Source: Cherax quadricarinatus (lineage: Eukaryota > Arthropoda > Malacostraca > Decapoda > Parastacidae). From it: a stretch of DNA of 64,000 nucleotides. Below, one piece after another: positions 1-9,315 of this stretch. Within the stretch, counting starts at the first letter, position 1; each line of letters begins with the position of its first letter. The stretch is taken from positions 52,854,771 through 52,918,770 of the forward strand of contig NC_091292.1 in the NCBI RefSeq assembly GCF_038502225.1. Reading direction: 5' to 3'. The notes beneath the pieces are model-generated. The model was not told where the DNA came from and searched no databases. It saw nothing but the letters and a program-made list of their open reading frames with translations. The translations under genes were made by a program, and so were the position numbers.

Positions 1-48
1 TCCTCCCAAATTCCTCCACCAACTTTTGCAACTTCTCTTCAGAATATG
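1..48 (-). pseudogene. RTE-like LINE reverse transcriptase fragment
   Basis: The reverse complement reads like the stretch after the catalytic FADD motif of the RTE-like LINE seen better at 23755-23810, where residues EEKLQRLVDEFG are encoded. Only about 16 codons are present at the window edge. It lies in the intron before the first visible NDC80 exon. Confidence 0.6.
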
Positions 49-85
49 CGAGAAGAGCTCTAACTAAATGAAATAAAATAAAATT

Positions 86-387
86 CAGTGGAACCCCTGT
101 ATACACTGATTCAGTATCTGCGGTTTCAGTTATTCACGATTTACTGTGGCCCAAAAATGCCTCTTAATTTTGCATAATAATGGCCCCAAAGCGCAAAAGT
201 AGAGAATCGGGCAGTTCTTTAAAGTCAAAGGGAAGCCGTGAATAATTCTCCACTTATTGTGCAGAATTTATCAATTAAACTTCATAGTAGGTACATATAC
301 GACTTACAAGGTTTGCTACTATCCATGGTTTCGGTATCCACGGCAGGTTCTTGGAACGTATCCCCAGCGGATATGGGGGCCCTACTG
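86..387 (+). mobile_element. Short Tigger-like element with transposase N-terminal remnant
   Basis: The ends form inverted repeats: CAGTGGAACCCCTGTAT at the left and the complement of CAGTAGGGCCCCCATAT at the right, with TA at 388-389. Inside, the ATG at 180 opens a short frame beginning MAPKRKSRESG, which resembles Tigger/jerky-type transposase starts, and stops after about 21 codons. It is an internally deleted, non-autonomous copy. Confidence 0.6.
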
Positions 388-404
388 TATCTGTGTTCTA
401 GACA

Positions 405-1117
405 TCCTTCTGATAATAAGACAAAGATCACGACAGCCAGGAAGATGACTGGGTGGGTATTGAGGACTTTCAAAACAAGGGAAACAATGCCGATGGTGGC
501 ACTCTTCAAATCGCTAGTGCTCCCTCACTTAGAATATTGCTCAGTGCTGACGGCCCCGTTCAGGGCAGGAGAAATATCGGAGCTGGAACAAATACATGTA
601 GAGAGATCGTTTACGGCTCACATTGAGCCAGTAAAGCACCTAAACTACTGGGAACGCCTGCAAGTCTTGAACATGTACTCATTGGAGCGGAGGAGAGAGA
701 GAGGTACATAATATATACCTGGAAGGTACTCGAGGGCTTGGTCCCAAATCTGCACACTGCCATAACATACTGGAGTGAGAGATATGGGAGGAAGTGTAAA
801 ATAAACCCAGTGAGGAGCAGGGGTGCGGTGCTGACAATAAGGGAACACTGTATCAACATCCAGGGTCCCAGACTTTTCAACATCTTACCAGAAGATATCA
901 GAAACACTGCTGGAACAAGTGTTGAAGCCTTCAAGAGGAAACTAGACAAGTATCTTCATCAGGTGCCATATCAACCAGGCTGTGATGGATATGTGGGGCA
1001 GTGGGCCTCCAGCAGCAACAGCCTGGTTGACCAGGCGAGCACTAGACGAGCCTGGCCCATGGCCGGGCTCAGAGAGTAGATATACTCTCGAAATTCTTCA
1101 AAGGTATATCAAAGGTA
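405..1117 (+). pseudogene. CR1-like LINE 3' end (family L-A, copy 1)
   Basis: The frames encode the C-terminal part of a non-LTR reverse transcriptase, including ARKMTGWVLRTFKTRE, SLVLPHLEYC and NYWERLQVLN, with frameshifts near 700. The same protein is found at 49697-50642 on the other strand, where it ends with the matching SSNSLVDQA tail. The 3' end carries a short tandem tail (AAAGGTATATC repeated), as is usual for CR1-group LINEs. It is 5' truncated and dead. The copy abuts the piggyBac-like element that begins at 1119. Confidence 0.7.
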
Positions 1118-1118
1118 A

Positions 1119-2193
1119 CCCTTTGACTATTTCGGTCATATATGTATGTCTTACGAGCCAATGTGTTTGACGTATATATACTGTACTCAAAAATTCTAGT
1201 GGCTTCAAATCAAGCAGGAGAAAGCTGGGAGGCCCACATGTGAGAGAATAAGTCTGTGTGGTCAGTGTGTGCAATATAAAAAAAATCCTGCAGCAAGCAG
1301 TGCATAACGAGAAAAAAAAAAACTGGCCGTGTTTTTTTGGATTAAAACGCCGACTTTTAGGTATATTTTCGTATAGTTTTTATGGTTATATTCACATTTT
1401 CGTAGTCACATTTGATAGAATGGAAAACATATTATAGAAATGGAGGTGATTTTGATTGATTTTACTATGAAAAGGACCTTAAAATGGAGCTCAAAGTAGG
1501 GGAAATGTTTGATTTTTGCCAATGTTCAAGAGTAAACAAATGACGTCATTGTCCAATAAATGTCCAACTAGCCATTCTGATATGCAGTCATGAATGGGTT
1601 GACATTATTTGTGCAATTATTACAGTATTGCAGTAGTCTGCATAACAGTAAATCTTCTATTTTTTGTTTGAATAAAAATTCAAAATAGCAAGCAAGAGTA
1701 ATATCAGAGGGGCCTGGAGACATGACTGATGAACGAAGAAAATGTTATTTTAGAGCCAGGAATGTCTGCATTGTTCATTCTGGACCCTATTTTGAAATTG
1801 GCATATTTTTTAATTTGCATGAAATTGGCCAAATTGCCAATTTCTGACAACTTTATTGGGTAGTTGAAATAGGTAAATGGGCAGTTTCTTGTACTCGATC
1901 AATAGAATAAATGGAGTTCTAAAGAAATAGCTATGAGTTTGGTCGATTGGAACAGTGGAATTAGTCGAAAATATTGCTCAGTGGGTGAAATCGCTGATTC
2001 ATAAATATCGCTGAGATTGCTAACTTTGCTAAAGCGTAATTCCGTAAATTTTCTATCAAATTTCGTACTTTTGGTGCCATTACCATCGGGAAAAGATTCT
2101 CTATCATTTCAAAAGAAAAAATAATTTTTTTTTTCCAAGTATTTTGTGACACCAGGAGACACCTCAGGATTTGGGGTTGTGACAGTCAAAGGG
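1119..2193 (+). mobile_element. piggyBac-like MITE, copy A
   Basis: The element starts CCCTTTGACTATTTCGG and ends with the complement CAGTCAAAGGG. The right flank is TTAA (2194-2197) and the left GTAA, a mutated TTAA. Family members at 37499 (copy F), 10262 (copy C) and 31281 (copy E) align through the interior. No coding capacity is seen, so it depends on a transposase in trans. Its right end lies 40 bp before the splice acceptor of the first NDC80 exon. Confidence 0.8.
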
Positions 2194-2240
2194 TTAAATA
2201 AATTTTCCTAATGTTATTTGTGTTATCTTATAGACAAAGT

Positions 2241-2434
2241 ATGGGTCAACAAGCGCGGAAATCATTCATGGCCAAGGGACTACGACCAGATAGCGCAAAG
2301 ATCGTGGGCAGCAGATTAAAGCCTTTGAGCAGTGAAGGTCTTAATCGGCTGTCTTTGGCTTCATTGCGGTTCACCCCAAATAGAAATAGTGGACCATCCA
2401 GTAATATTCTTCAAGCTCCCGCCAGTGCTAGCAG
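2241..2434 (+). CDS. ndc80: NDC80/HEC1 kinetochore protein, first visible coding exon
   Basis: NDC80 is the kinetochore subunit that binds microtubules during chromosome segregation, through an unstructured basic N-terminal tail and a calponin-homology (CH) domain. This exon has a pyrimidine-rich acceptor ending AG at 2232-2233. The ATG at 2241 has A at -3 and G at +4. It encodes residues 1-64 plus two bases of the next codon: a basic, Ser/Pro/Arg-rich tail (SLASLRFTPNRNSGPSS) like the Aurora B-regulated tail of other NDC80 proteins. The donor at 2435 is GTTCGT, weaker than usual, but phase 2 fits the next exon exactly (AG plus C gives Ser). A 5' UTR exon presumably lies to the left of the window. 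The tail is poorly conserved in the family, so this exon is identified mainly by its splicing to the next one. Confidence 0.78.
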
Positions 2435-3180
2435 GTTCGTTTGTACTTGTACACTGTTTTTAATTAAATATACGTATATATTTCAATTGATTCTCCATGG
2501 GGAAGTGGAACAGAATTTTTCCTCCTTAAGCCATGCATGTTGTAAGAGTCGACTAACATGCCAGGAGCAAGGGGCTAGTAACCCTTTTTCCTGTATACAT
2601 TACTAAAGTTAAAAAGAGAAATTTTCATTTTTCTTTTTGGGTCACCCTGCTTCAGTGGGATAAGGCCGGTTTGTTGAAAGAAAAAGATTGCAATTTATTT
2701 CTTAAACCATCTTCAGGCTTATATCCTGTAGTAGTGTCATTCCCTAATACTCACTTGTTTTTGCATATCAGAAAATTTAATGGAGACTTAAATATTTTGT
2801 TAACCATAATGATCTGTAAAATGTCTTATTGGACAGTTTTATACACAATTTTTTGTTGTTTTGCTACATTTGCAATGAGCGAGACGGTGGGTTGTTGAAG
2901 TATTGTACTTTAACATTCTGCATATAATACACAAATAAATAGAAAACTGATTTCAGAATCCATTAAATATTTAAATTGCTCTTGCATAACTGTTTTACTT
3001 ATGTGATGCTAAAATAACTGAATCTGGTATGTTTGTAGTGTTGTAGTTTATTGTTTAGCAGGATAAGGTTTTGAACTTAGCTTTATTATTAATTTAAGAT
3101 AAATTAACATGCTTACGTATTGTGAATTTTGGCATTCTTACCAACACTAAACTGAGTCTGAGCATTGTTTCCTCTTAAAG
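2435..3180 (+). other. NDC80 intron, 746 bp
   Basis: The intron runs from donor GTTCGT to acceptor TTCCTCTTAAAG. It contains an RTE-derived short element at 2490-2690. In 2691-3180 I see AT-rich sequence with no recognisable gene or repeat. Confidence 0.7.
2490..2690 (+). mobile_element. Short element made of RTE-like LINE 5' and 3' ends
   Basis: The first half (CTCCATGGGGAAGTGGAACAG and onward to about 2590) matches the 5' leader of the RTE-like LINE seen reversed at 36260-36350 and 47225-47335. The second half (TTTTTGGGTCACCCTGC to TTGTTGAAAG) matches the LINE's 3' end. Everything between is absent. It looks like an internally deleted, SINE-sized parasite of the RTE family. It sits in the sense strand of the NDC80 intron. 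Confidence 0.65.
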
Positions 3181-3382
3181 CAAGATGTCAACAGACACGG
3201 CACGTAGCACAGGAATGGGTACTGTAAGCAGGAAGGAGACCAGGCCCATTAATGATCCAGCCTTCAAGAATCAGTGCATAGACAAGATTCTTGATTTTCT
3301 TGTTCAACATGGCTATGAGCACCAGGTTAATCGGCGTAGTCTACACACGCCTTCAACCAAAGATTTTGGAAATATCTTCAGT
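3181..3382 (+). CDS. ndc80: NDC80/HEC1, second visible exon (start of CH domain)
   Basis: The acceptor AG is at 3179-3180 and the donor GTAAGT at 3383, after codon AGT, giving phase 0. Residues 65-132 of the joined protein include RPINDPAFKNQCIDKILDFL, which corresponds to the conserved start of the NDC80 CH domain (family pattern RPLxDxxFxxxC...LxFL). They end with STKDFGNIFS, the family's TTKDFxxIF segment. Phase and sequence join directly to FVYRHLDSSY at 47656. The domain binds the microtubule lattice at kinetochores. A Tigger-like element (T2 copy 1) begins only 18 bp after the donor. Recognition rests on the characteristic CH motif, with no frame damage. Confidence 0.9.
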
Positions 3383-3401
3383 GTAAGTACAGTACAATAT
3401 A

Positions 3402-3817
3402 CAGTAGGGCCCCACTTATACAGCACTTCAGGTTCCAGGCTGCTGCTGGAAAGCAGACATTGCCGGAAAGCAGAAAGCCATTTTTTTCCCATTATAAATG
3501 CATACAAATGCCAGATATTAGCAGTTTGGAGGGATATGTTATGTATCTTTATACGTATATGCTTCTAAACTGTTGTGTTCTGAGCACCTCTGCAAAAACA
3601 GTGATTAGGTGTGAGTGAGGTGAAAGTGTTGAATGATGATGAAAGTATTTTCTTTTTGGGGATTTTCTTTCTTTTTGGGTCACCCCTGCCTCTGTGGGAG
3701 ACGGCCGACTTGTTGAAAAAAAAAAAATGCCAGATAATAAGTTTACACTAGCATGTATTAAGTTACCAATAGAACTAGGCATTAAAAACAATAAAAGTAA
3801 AATTCACATTGTGAGAT
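3402..3817 (-). mobile_element. Tigger-like element T2 copy 1, right end
   Basis: CAGTAGGGCCCCACTTATA follows a TA at 3400-3401 and is the same terminal repeat as the right end of T2 copy 2 (complement of 45275-45298). The next 300 bp also match that copy in inverted order. An RTE-B 3' fragment interrupts it (3518-3724, with target duplication AAATGCCAGATA). A further piece of the same T2 interior is at 11282-11435. Confidence 0.65.
3518..3724 (+). mobile_element. RTE-B LINE 3' end fragment
   Basis: This carries the tail of the RTE-B subfamily: GCACCTCTGCAAAAACAGTG, then GTTGAATGATGATGAAAGTA, then a poly-A end at 3712-3724. It is flanked by AAATGCCAGATA at 3506-3517 and 3725-3736, a 12-bp target-site duplication. 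The fragment is severely 5' truncated, as expected for target-primed reverse transcription. Confidence 0.85.
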
Positions 3818-4137
3818 GGGTCTTAGAGGGTCCATCCCATAGTTCTACGGCTTTGAAGCCAGGGTCCATGCTGTAGTTCTATGCCATGAGCTCAGCTCAT
3901 TCAGATAAACTGTGAGTGGTAAATTTAGGCCTGGATATGAGAGAATGCATCAATTTGGTAAGTGTGCACCATACAAAATAAATCCTGCAGCACGCAGTGC
4001 ATAATGACGAAAAAAATTGAGACTGTGTTTTTGGATTAAAACCAACTTTGCCATGTATTTTTGTATTTTTTTTTTTTTAAGTTTATATTCGTGGTTTCTT
4101 GGTCTCATTTAATAAAATGGAAGATATATTAAAAAAG

Positions 4138-5032
4138 TGAATGTTTTCAGATATTTGGGAGTTGACGTATCAGTGGATGGATTTATGAAGGATGAGGTTA
4201 ATCATAGAATTGATGAAGGAAAAAAGACGAGTGGTGCGTTGAGGTTTCTGTGGAGACAAAAAACATTGTCTATGGAGGCAAAGAATAGTATTACCAACCC
4301 TTATATGGGTGTGAAGCTTGGGTTGTAAATGCTGCAGCGAGGAGGCCGTTGGAGGCATTGGAGATGTCCTGTCTAAGGGCAATGCGTGGTGTAAATATTA
4401 TGCAGAAAATTCAGAGTGTGGAAATTAGTAGGTGTGGAGTTAATAAAAGTATTAGTCAGAAGGCAGAAGACGGGTTGTTGAGGTGGTTTGGTCATTTAGA
4501 AAGAATGGATCAAAGTAGAATGACGTGGAGAGCGAATAAATCTGTAGGGGAAGGAAGGCGGGGAAGGGGTCGTCCTTGAAAAGGTTGGAGGGAGGGGGTA
4601 AAGGAGGTTTTGTGGGCGAGGGGCTTGGATTTCCAGCAAGTGTTCATGAGTGTGTTAGATAGGAGTGAATGGTGACGAATGGTATTTGGGACCTGACGAG
4701 CTGTTAGTGTGAACAGGGTAATATTTAGTGAAAGGGATTCAGGGAAACCGGTTATTTTTACATAGCCGGACTCGAGTCTTGGAAATGGGAAGTACAATGC
4801 TTGAACTTTAAAGGAGGGGTTTGGGATATTGGCAGTTTGGAGGGATATGTTGTGTATCTTTATACGTATATGCTTCTGAACTGTTGTATTCTGAGCACCT
4901 CTGCAAAAACAGTGATTATGTGTGAGTGAGGTGAAAGTGTTGAATGATGATGAAAGTATTTTCTTTTTGGGGATTTTCTTTCTTTTTGGGTCACCTTGCC
5001 TCGGTGGGAGACAGCCGACTTGTGAAAAAAAA
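4138..5032 (+). pseudogene. RTE-B LINE 3' part inserted in MITE D
   Basis: The frames encode the RTE C-terminal region: FRYLGVDVSVDGFMKDEVNH, EMSCLRAMRGV and EGLLRWFGHLERMDQSRMTW, followed by the RTE-B 3' UTR and poly-A (5021-5031). Similar ATTAAA-type sequence flanks it on both sides (4128-4137 and 5033-5042), consistent with target duplication. There are several frameshifts and the 5' end is truncated after the catalytic region. Confidence 0.85.
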
Positions 5033-5289
5033 AATTAAAGAAATAGATGATTTTGATTTTAATACAGCCTCTCCTCACTTAACGACGGAGTTTCGTTCTT
5101 AAGACCGTGTCAGTAGACGAATTCGTCGCTAAGTGAGGAGCATACTGTAATGGTAGTGGGTTTGTGTCGGCCTTCTTTGATATTGTTTTATTGTTACCTT
5201 TGCACCATTTAAAACATTTCTGGTATATTTTTAAATATTTATACAGCATTGTACTGTATATTGTAATAAACAGAATTGAGGAAATCAGC

Positions 5290-5530
5290 TCTGGAGTGTG
5301 AGCAAAGTAACATTTATGAAGGGGTTCAGGGAAACTGGCAGGCCGGACTTGAGTCCTGGAGATGGGAAGTGCAGTGCCTGCACTCTGAAGGAGGGGTGTT
5401 AATGTTGCAGTTTAAAAACTGTAGTGTAAAGCACCCTTCTGGCAAGACAGTGATGGAGTGAATGATGGTGAAAGTTTTTGTTTTTTGGGCCACCCTGCCT
5501 TGGTGGGAATCGGCCAGTGTGTTAATAAAA
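5290..5530 (+). mobile_element. RTE-A LINE 3' end fragment
   Basis: The 3' UTR of the RTE-A subfamily is nearly identical to 24499-24745: GGGTTCAGGGAAACTGGCAG, the GCAGTTTAAAAACTGTAGTG block, and an AT-rich tail with AATAATAATAA. It is 5' truncated and sits inside T3. Confidence 0.85.
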
Positions 5531-5838
5531 AATAATAATAATTTTATTTACTACAAGGACATGTACAAGGTTTACAATCCTAGTTGACATCAGTGACATA
5601 CTATTGTATAGAAAATCACCTGTTATGCAGAGCATTTTGGGCAAATTAGGTCAGTTTTGTCCCAGGATGCAACCCCCACCAGTTGGCTAACACCCAGGTA
5701 CCCATTTCACTGATGGGTGAACATAGACAACAGGTGTAAAGAAACACGCCTAATGTTTCTACCCTGGCTGGGAATTGAACCCAGGCCCTAACCGTGTGAA
5801 GTGAGAGCTTTAGCCGCCAGGCCATTATATAGGTAAGC
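5531..5838 (-). mobile_element. tRNA-derived SINE
   Basis: On the - strand the head (complement of about 5760-5830) has an A-box-like TGGCGGCTAAAGCTC and a B-box-like GGGTTCAATTCCCAG, so it is derived from a tRNA. The body follows. The 3' part contains TTTGCCCAAAATGCTCTGCA and a (TTA)n tail, resembling the 3' UTRs of the Jockey-type LINEs at 30529-30625 and 54075-54175. A headless fragment of a related SINE is at 20825-20938. Confidence 0.7.
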
Positions 5839-6409
5839 ATACTGGTCAGAGAGCCCGTCGTAAGTCCGATTCGTCGGTAAACGAGTACGACGCTAAGTGA
5901 GGAGAGGCTGTACTGAAAATGGCATGAAAATTAGCTCTAAGTAGCAAAAAGATTAGATTTTTGCCGATGTTCAAGAGTAAACAAATGATGTCATTTGTCT
6001 ACCTGGTGGGTCTAATATGTACAGTGGACCCCCGGTATTCGATATTAATCCGTTCCTGAGAGCTCATCGAATACCGATAATATCGAGAACCGAATCAATT
6101 TTCCTCATAAGAAATAATGGAAATCAAATTAATCCGTGCAAGACACCCAAAAGTATGAAAAAAAAATTATATTACATGAAATATTAAGTTTAACCCTTTG
6201 AGGGTTTTGGTCGTACTAGTACGTCTTACGCGTAGGGGTTTTTGTCGTACTAGTACGCATAAATTCTAGCGGCCTCAAATCTCGCAGGAAAAGGCTGATA
6301 AGCCTAGATGTGAGAGAATGGGTCTGTGTGGTGGGTGTGCGCAGTAGGAAAAAAATCTGGGACCCAGTGGTGCATTGTGGGAATGCCATCATAGTACACA
6401 ATTTCCACC

Positions 6410-6725
6410 GTGCCCTGCGGTAAGAAGTTCCTCACTCCTCGGCGAATTGGGACACTTTTGTTCCCCGGTGACAGTTCTAATACAGATGGAAGTGACAGTG
6501 AAGATGAGTTTCAAGGTTCTGGTGAGGTTTTGACCGAAACTAATGACCATAATATGGGTAATAGTGAGGAAAACCCAGACAACCCACAGCCTTCCACCTC
6601 TGGTGCTGGGCCGTCGTTCAATTGTACCAGAATCAAAGAGGAAACTCCTATTTTCCAAAATCCCAGACTCAGATGTGAGCATTGGTGATGATAATGATAG
6701 TGATTATGAACTACAAGCTCTTCAA
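6410..6725 (+). pseudogene. piggyBac-like transposase N-terminal remnant
   Basis: The codons encode KKFLTPRRIGTLLF, SDSEDEFQGSGEV, and after a frameshift near 6640, PDSDVSIGDDNDSDYELQAL. An acidic, Ser/Asp-rich N-terminus is usual for piggyBac transposases. The likely start codon is mutated (GTG at 6410, after CCACC). The catalytic domain is missing, and the frame runs into a GGA/GAA repeat. Assignment rests on position inside a TTAA-flanked element plus composition, not on catalytic residues. Confidence 0.5.
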
Positions 6726-6735
6726 ACTTGTTCCA

Positions 6736-7140
6736 AGAATGGAGGAGGAGGAGGAGGCAGAGGAGGAGGAGGCAGAGGAGGAGGAGGCAGAGGAGGAGGA
6801 GGCAAGAGGAGGAGGAGGCAAGAGGAGGAGGAGGCAAGAGGAGGAGGAGGAGGAGGCAGAGGAGGAGGAGGAGGAAGAAGAAGAGGAGGAGGAGGAGGAG
6901 GAGGAAGAAGAAGAGGAGGAGGAGGAAGAAGAAGAGGAGGAGGAGGAGGAAGAAGAGGAGGAGGAGGAAGAGGAGGAGGAGGAGGAGGAGGAAGAAGAAG
7001 AATACGTAATGATAACAATAATACATAATAATAATACATAATAATAATAATACATAATAATAATAATACATAATAATAATAATACATAATAATAATAATA
7101 CATAATAATAATAATAGGTAATAATAATAATATGTAATAA
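6736..7140 (+). repeat. (GGA)n/(GAA)n followed by (TAA)n microsatellites
   Basis: About 270 bp of GGA/GAA triplets, then AATAATAATACATAATAATA-type repeats to 7140. The long translated frames across it (poly-Glu, poly-Gly/Arg, poly-Ser) are repeat artefacts. Confidence 0.95.
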
Positions 7141-7271
7141 TAAATGTTCACCCATGACAGTAACAAGATAAGGGGAGATAACATCTGATAAGTGCTGACG
7201 TTTGATGAGGGTAAATGAGGGTAGAGCTGATGCCAAAAGATGAGATGAACATCGCCCTCCCTTTGTTTTTG

Positions 7272-8190
7272 CTGGTATACTAACATTTCTGTCTGTCTAT
7301 TTGCCTGTCTGTCAAGCTCCCTGTCTATCCATCTAGCTCTCTGTCTCAGAGAGCCACAAGACTGCGTCATCACTTTTACTCACATCTTCAAGCAGAGTAT
7401 AGCACTTTGTCTGGGTTTCTTGGGTTATCCTAGGTAATTTATACTATGTATACTTGTATTTATGTGTATCTGTGAGACAGAGATAGATAGATAGAATGAG
7501 GGAGAAAGATAATTAGATAAAATGGAGGAGGGGAAGCACCATCCGACCCCATTGTTTTGACAGGCCGGAGGGGGAAAGAGTAATGAGCCAATATGTCACT
7601 TTGACAGCTGCCGACTCCTTGTAATTTACACTATGGACGAGGAGGAGGAAGAGTAGGGGGAAGAGGAAGAAGAGGAGGAGGAGGAGGAAGAGGAAGAGTA
7701 GGAGGAAGAGGAATAAGAGGAAGAGGAGGAGGAAGAGGAATAGTAGGAGGAAGATTAGGGGGAAGAGGAGGAGGAGGAAGAGGAAGAAGAGGAGGAGGAA
7801 GAAGAGGAGGAGGAGGAAGAGTAGGAGGAAGAGGAAGAGTAGGAGGAAGAGGAAGAGTAGGAGGAAGAGGAAGAGTAGGAGGAAGAGGAAGAGTATGAGG
7901 AAGAGTAGGGGGAAGAGGAAGAAGAGGAGGAGGAGGGTGGAACACTAGTACACTGGTACTGGTACACTAACATTTCTGTCTGTCTATTTGTCTGTCTGTC
8001 AAGCTCCCTGTCTATCTGTCTATCCGTCTAGCTCTCTGTCTCAGAGAGCCACAAGACTGTGTCATCACTTTTACTCACATCTTCAAGCAGATTATAGCAC
8101 TTTGTCTGGATTTCTTGGGTTATCCTAGGTAATTTATACTATGTATACTTGTATTTATGTGTACCTGTGAGACAGAGATAGACAGACAGA
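7272..8190 (+). repeat. Duplicated 220-bp block around a (GGA,GAA) repeat
   Basis: Positions 7272-7490 and 7961-8190 are near-identical (TAACATTTCTGTCTGTCTAT, the block with AGAGAGCCACAAGACTG, then GAGACAGAGATAGA). They are separated by a (GGAGGAAGA)n microsatellite at 7630-7936. A third, inverted relative lies at 19340-19700 inside element P2, so the block belongs to this piggyBac-like family. Confidence 0.85.
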
Positions 8191-8877
8191 TAGAAAGAGA
8201 GAGACAGATTGAAAGAGATAGAATGAGGGAGAAAGATAAAACACCATTGTGTATGACACCATGTTTCAGAGTTCCACAAGCTGCAGAACTAATAGGAATA
8301 TGTTCAGTGACTGTATATTGGTATATATATTATAGAACAATAATAATAAACAATGTTTTGTATTGTTTGTTTTTGTAAACAAGTTTTGTAAACAATATAT
8401 TGATAATTATGTTTGTGTGCTTATTGTGTTGTATACAACGAGTGTATATATGTACATTGCACCTTACTTTGGTCTCATAGGCCACATAAGTTATGTGAAA
8501 AAATAAAATAGTGGAAAAAACAACAAACCTTCAAATACAAGTAAACTAAAGTTTACCGGGTGAGCGGCAGTCGCCGCTGTTGCCATACGCGGCTCATTTT
8601 CTGCAAACTTCATGCATCCATATCTCCGTAAGTATTGATGTTAAATTTTTTTTGTTTATCCTATAATGTTTAGAAAAAAAACTCTATTTTTTCATAAGAA
8701 AAAATAATTTTTTTTTTTTTTTGAAATTTGGCCGACCCTGAGAACGAGTTTCGGAGAGGGCCTGTCGACCCTCAAAGGGTTAATGCAATAGAATAATTAC
8801 AATAACATAAAATAATTGACACTTACCTTTAATGAAGATCTGGTGATGATTGATGGGATGGGAGGAGGGGAGAGGTG

Positions 8878-9315
8878 TTAGTGTTTAGAAGGGGAATCCC
8901 CTTCCATTAGGACTTGAGGTAGCAAGTCCTTTTCCGGGGTTACTTCCCTTCTTTTAATGCCACTAGGACCAGCTTGAGAGTCACTGGACCTCTGTCGCAC
9001 AACAAATCTGTCCATAGAGCTCTGTACCTCCCGTTCCTTTACGATTTGTCTAAAATGGGCCACAACATTGTCATTGTAATAGTCACCAGCAAGGCTTGCA
9101 ATAGCTGTGTTAGGGAGATTTTCATCCATAAAGGTTTTCACTTTAATCCACTGTGCACACATTTCCTTAATTTTTGAAGTAGGCACAATGTAGTCCACAA
9201 CTGGCATAGGCTTCTCAGGGTTAGCCCCAAACCCTTCAAAATCTTCCTTTATTTCCATACTAATTCTCACCCTTTTTACCACAGGGTTGGCACTAGAAGC
9301 TTTCTTGGGGCCCAT
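8878..9315 (-). CDS. Internally deleted Tigger transposase, 145 codons
   Basis: An intact frame opens with MGPKKASSANP, as in other copies, then jumps after about 22 residues to DFEGFGANPEKPMPV and on to TSKIKEMCAQWIKVKTFMDE, ending GDSPSKH. Compared with the 595-residue copy at 27930-29717 it keeps the start of the DNA-binding region and the C-terminal tail. It lacks the whole DDE catalytic domain and a second, smaller segment. Both deletions preserve the frame. It cannot catalyse transposition. Whether it is translated is unknown. Confidence 0.75.
   Translation of the reverse strand: MGPKKASSANPVVKRVRISMEIKEDFEGFGANPEKPMPVVDYIVPTSKIKEMCAQWIKVKTFMDENLPNTAIASLAGDYYNDNVVAHFRQIVKEREVQSSMDRFVVRQRSSDSQAGPSGIKRREVTPEKDLLPQVLMEGDSPSKH

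Larger units (their letters stand above)
5065..5910. mobile_element. Tigger-like element T3
   Basis: The inverted ends CAGCCTCTCCTCACTTA and TAAGTGAGGAGAGGCTG are flanked by TA (5063-5064 and 5911-5912), the pogo/Tigger target. It interrupts MITE D. Its own interior (5065-5290 and 5839-5910) has no transposase, and it carries an RTE-A 3' fragment and a SINE. Confidence 0.75.
6194..8779 (+). mobile_element. piggyBac-like element B
   Basis: The ends are CCCTTTGAGGGTTTTGGTCG and the complement of CGACCCTCAAAGGG, each flanked by TTAA (6190-6193, 8780-8783). The same Tigger site without the insertion is visible at 14435-14450 (AAGTTTAATGCAATAG), so the event is certain. The interior keeps only a transposase N-terminal remnant and then long microsatellites. 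Confidence 0.92.

Noticed and set aside
6511..7373. Long frames rich in Leu/Ser/Pro on the - strand and Glu/Gly/Arg on the + strand
   Set aside because: They are translations of GGA/GAA and TAA microsatellites inside a transposon.
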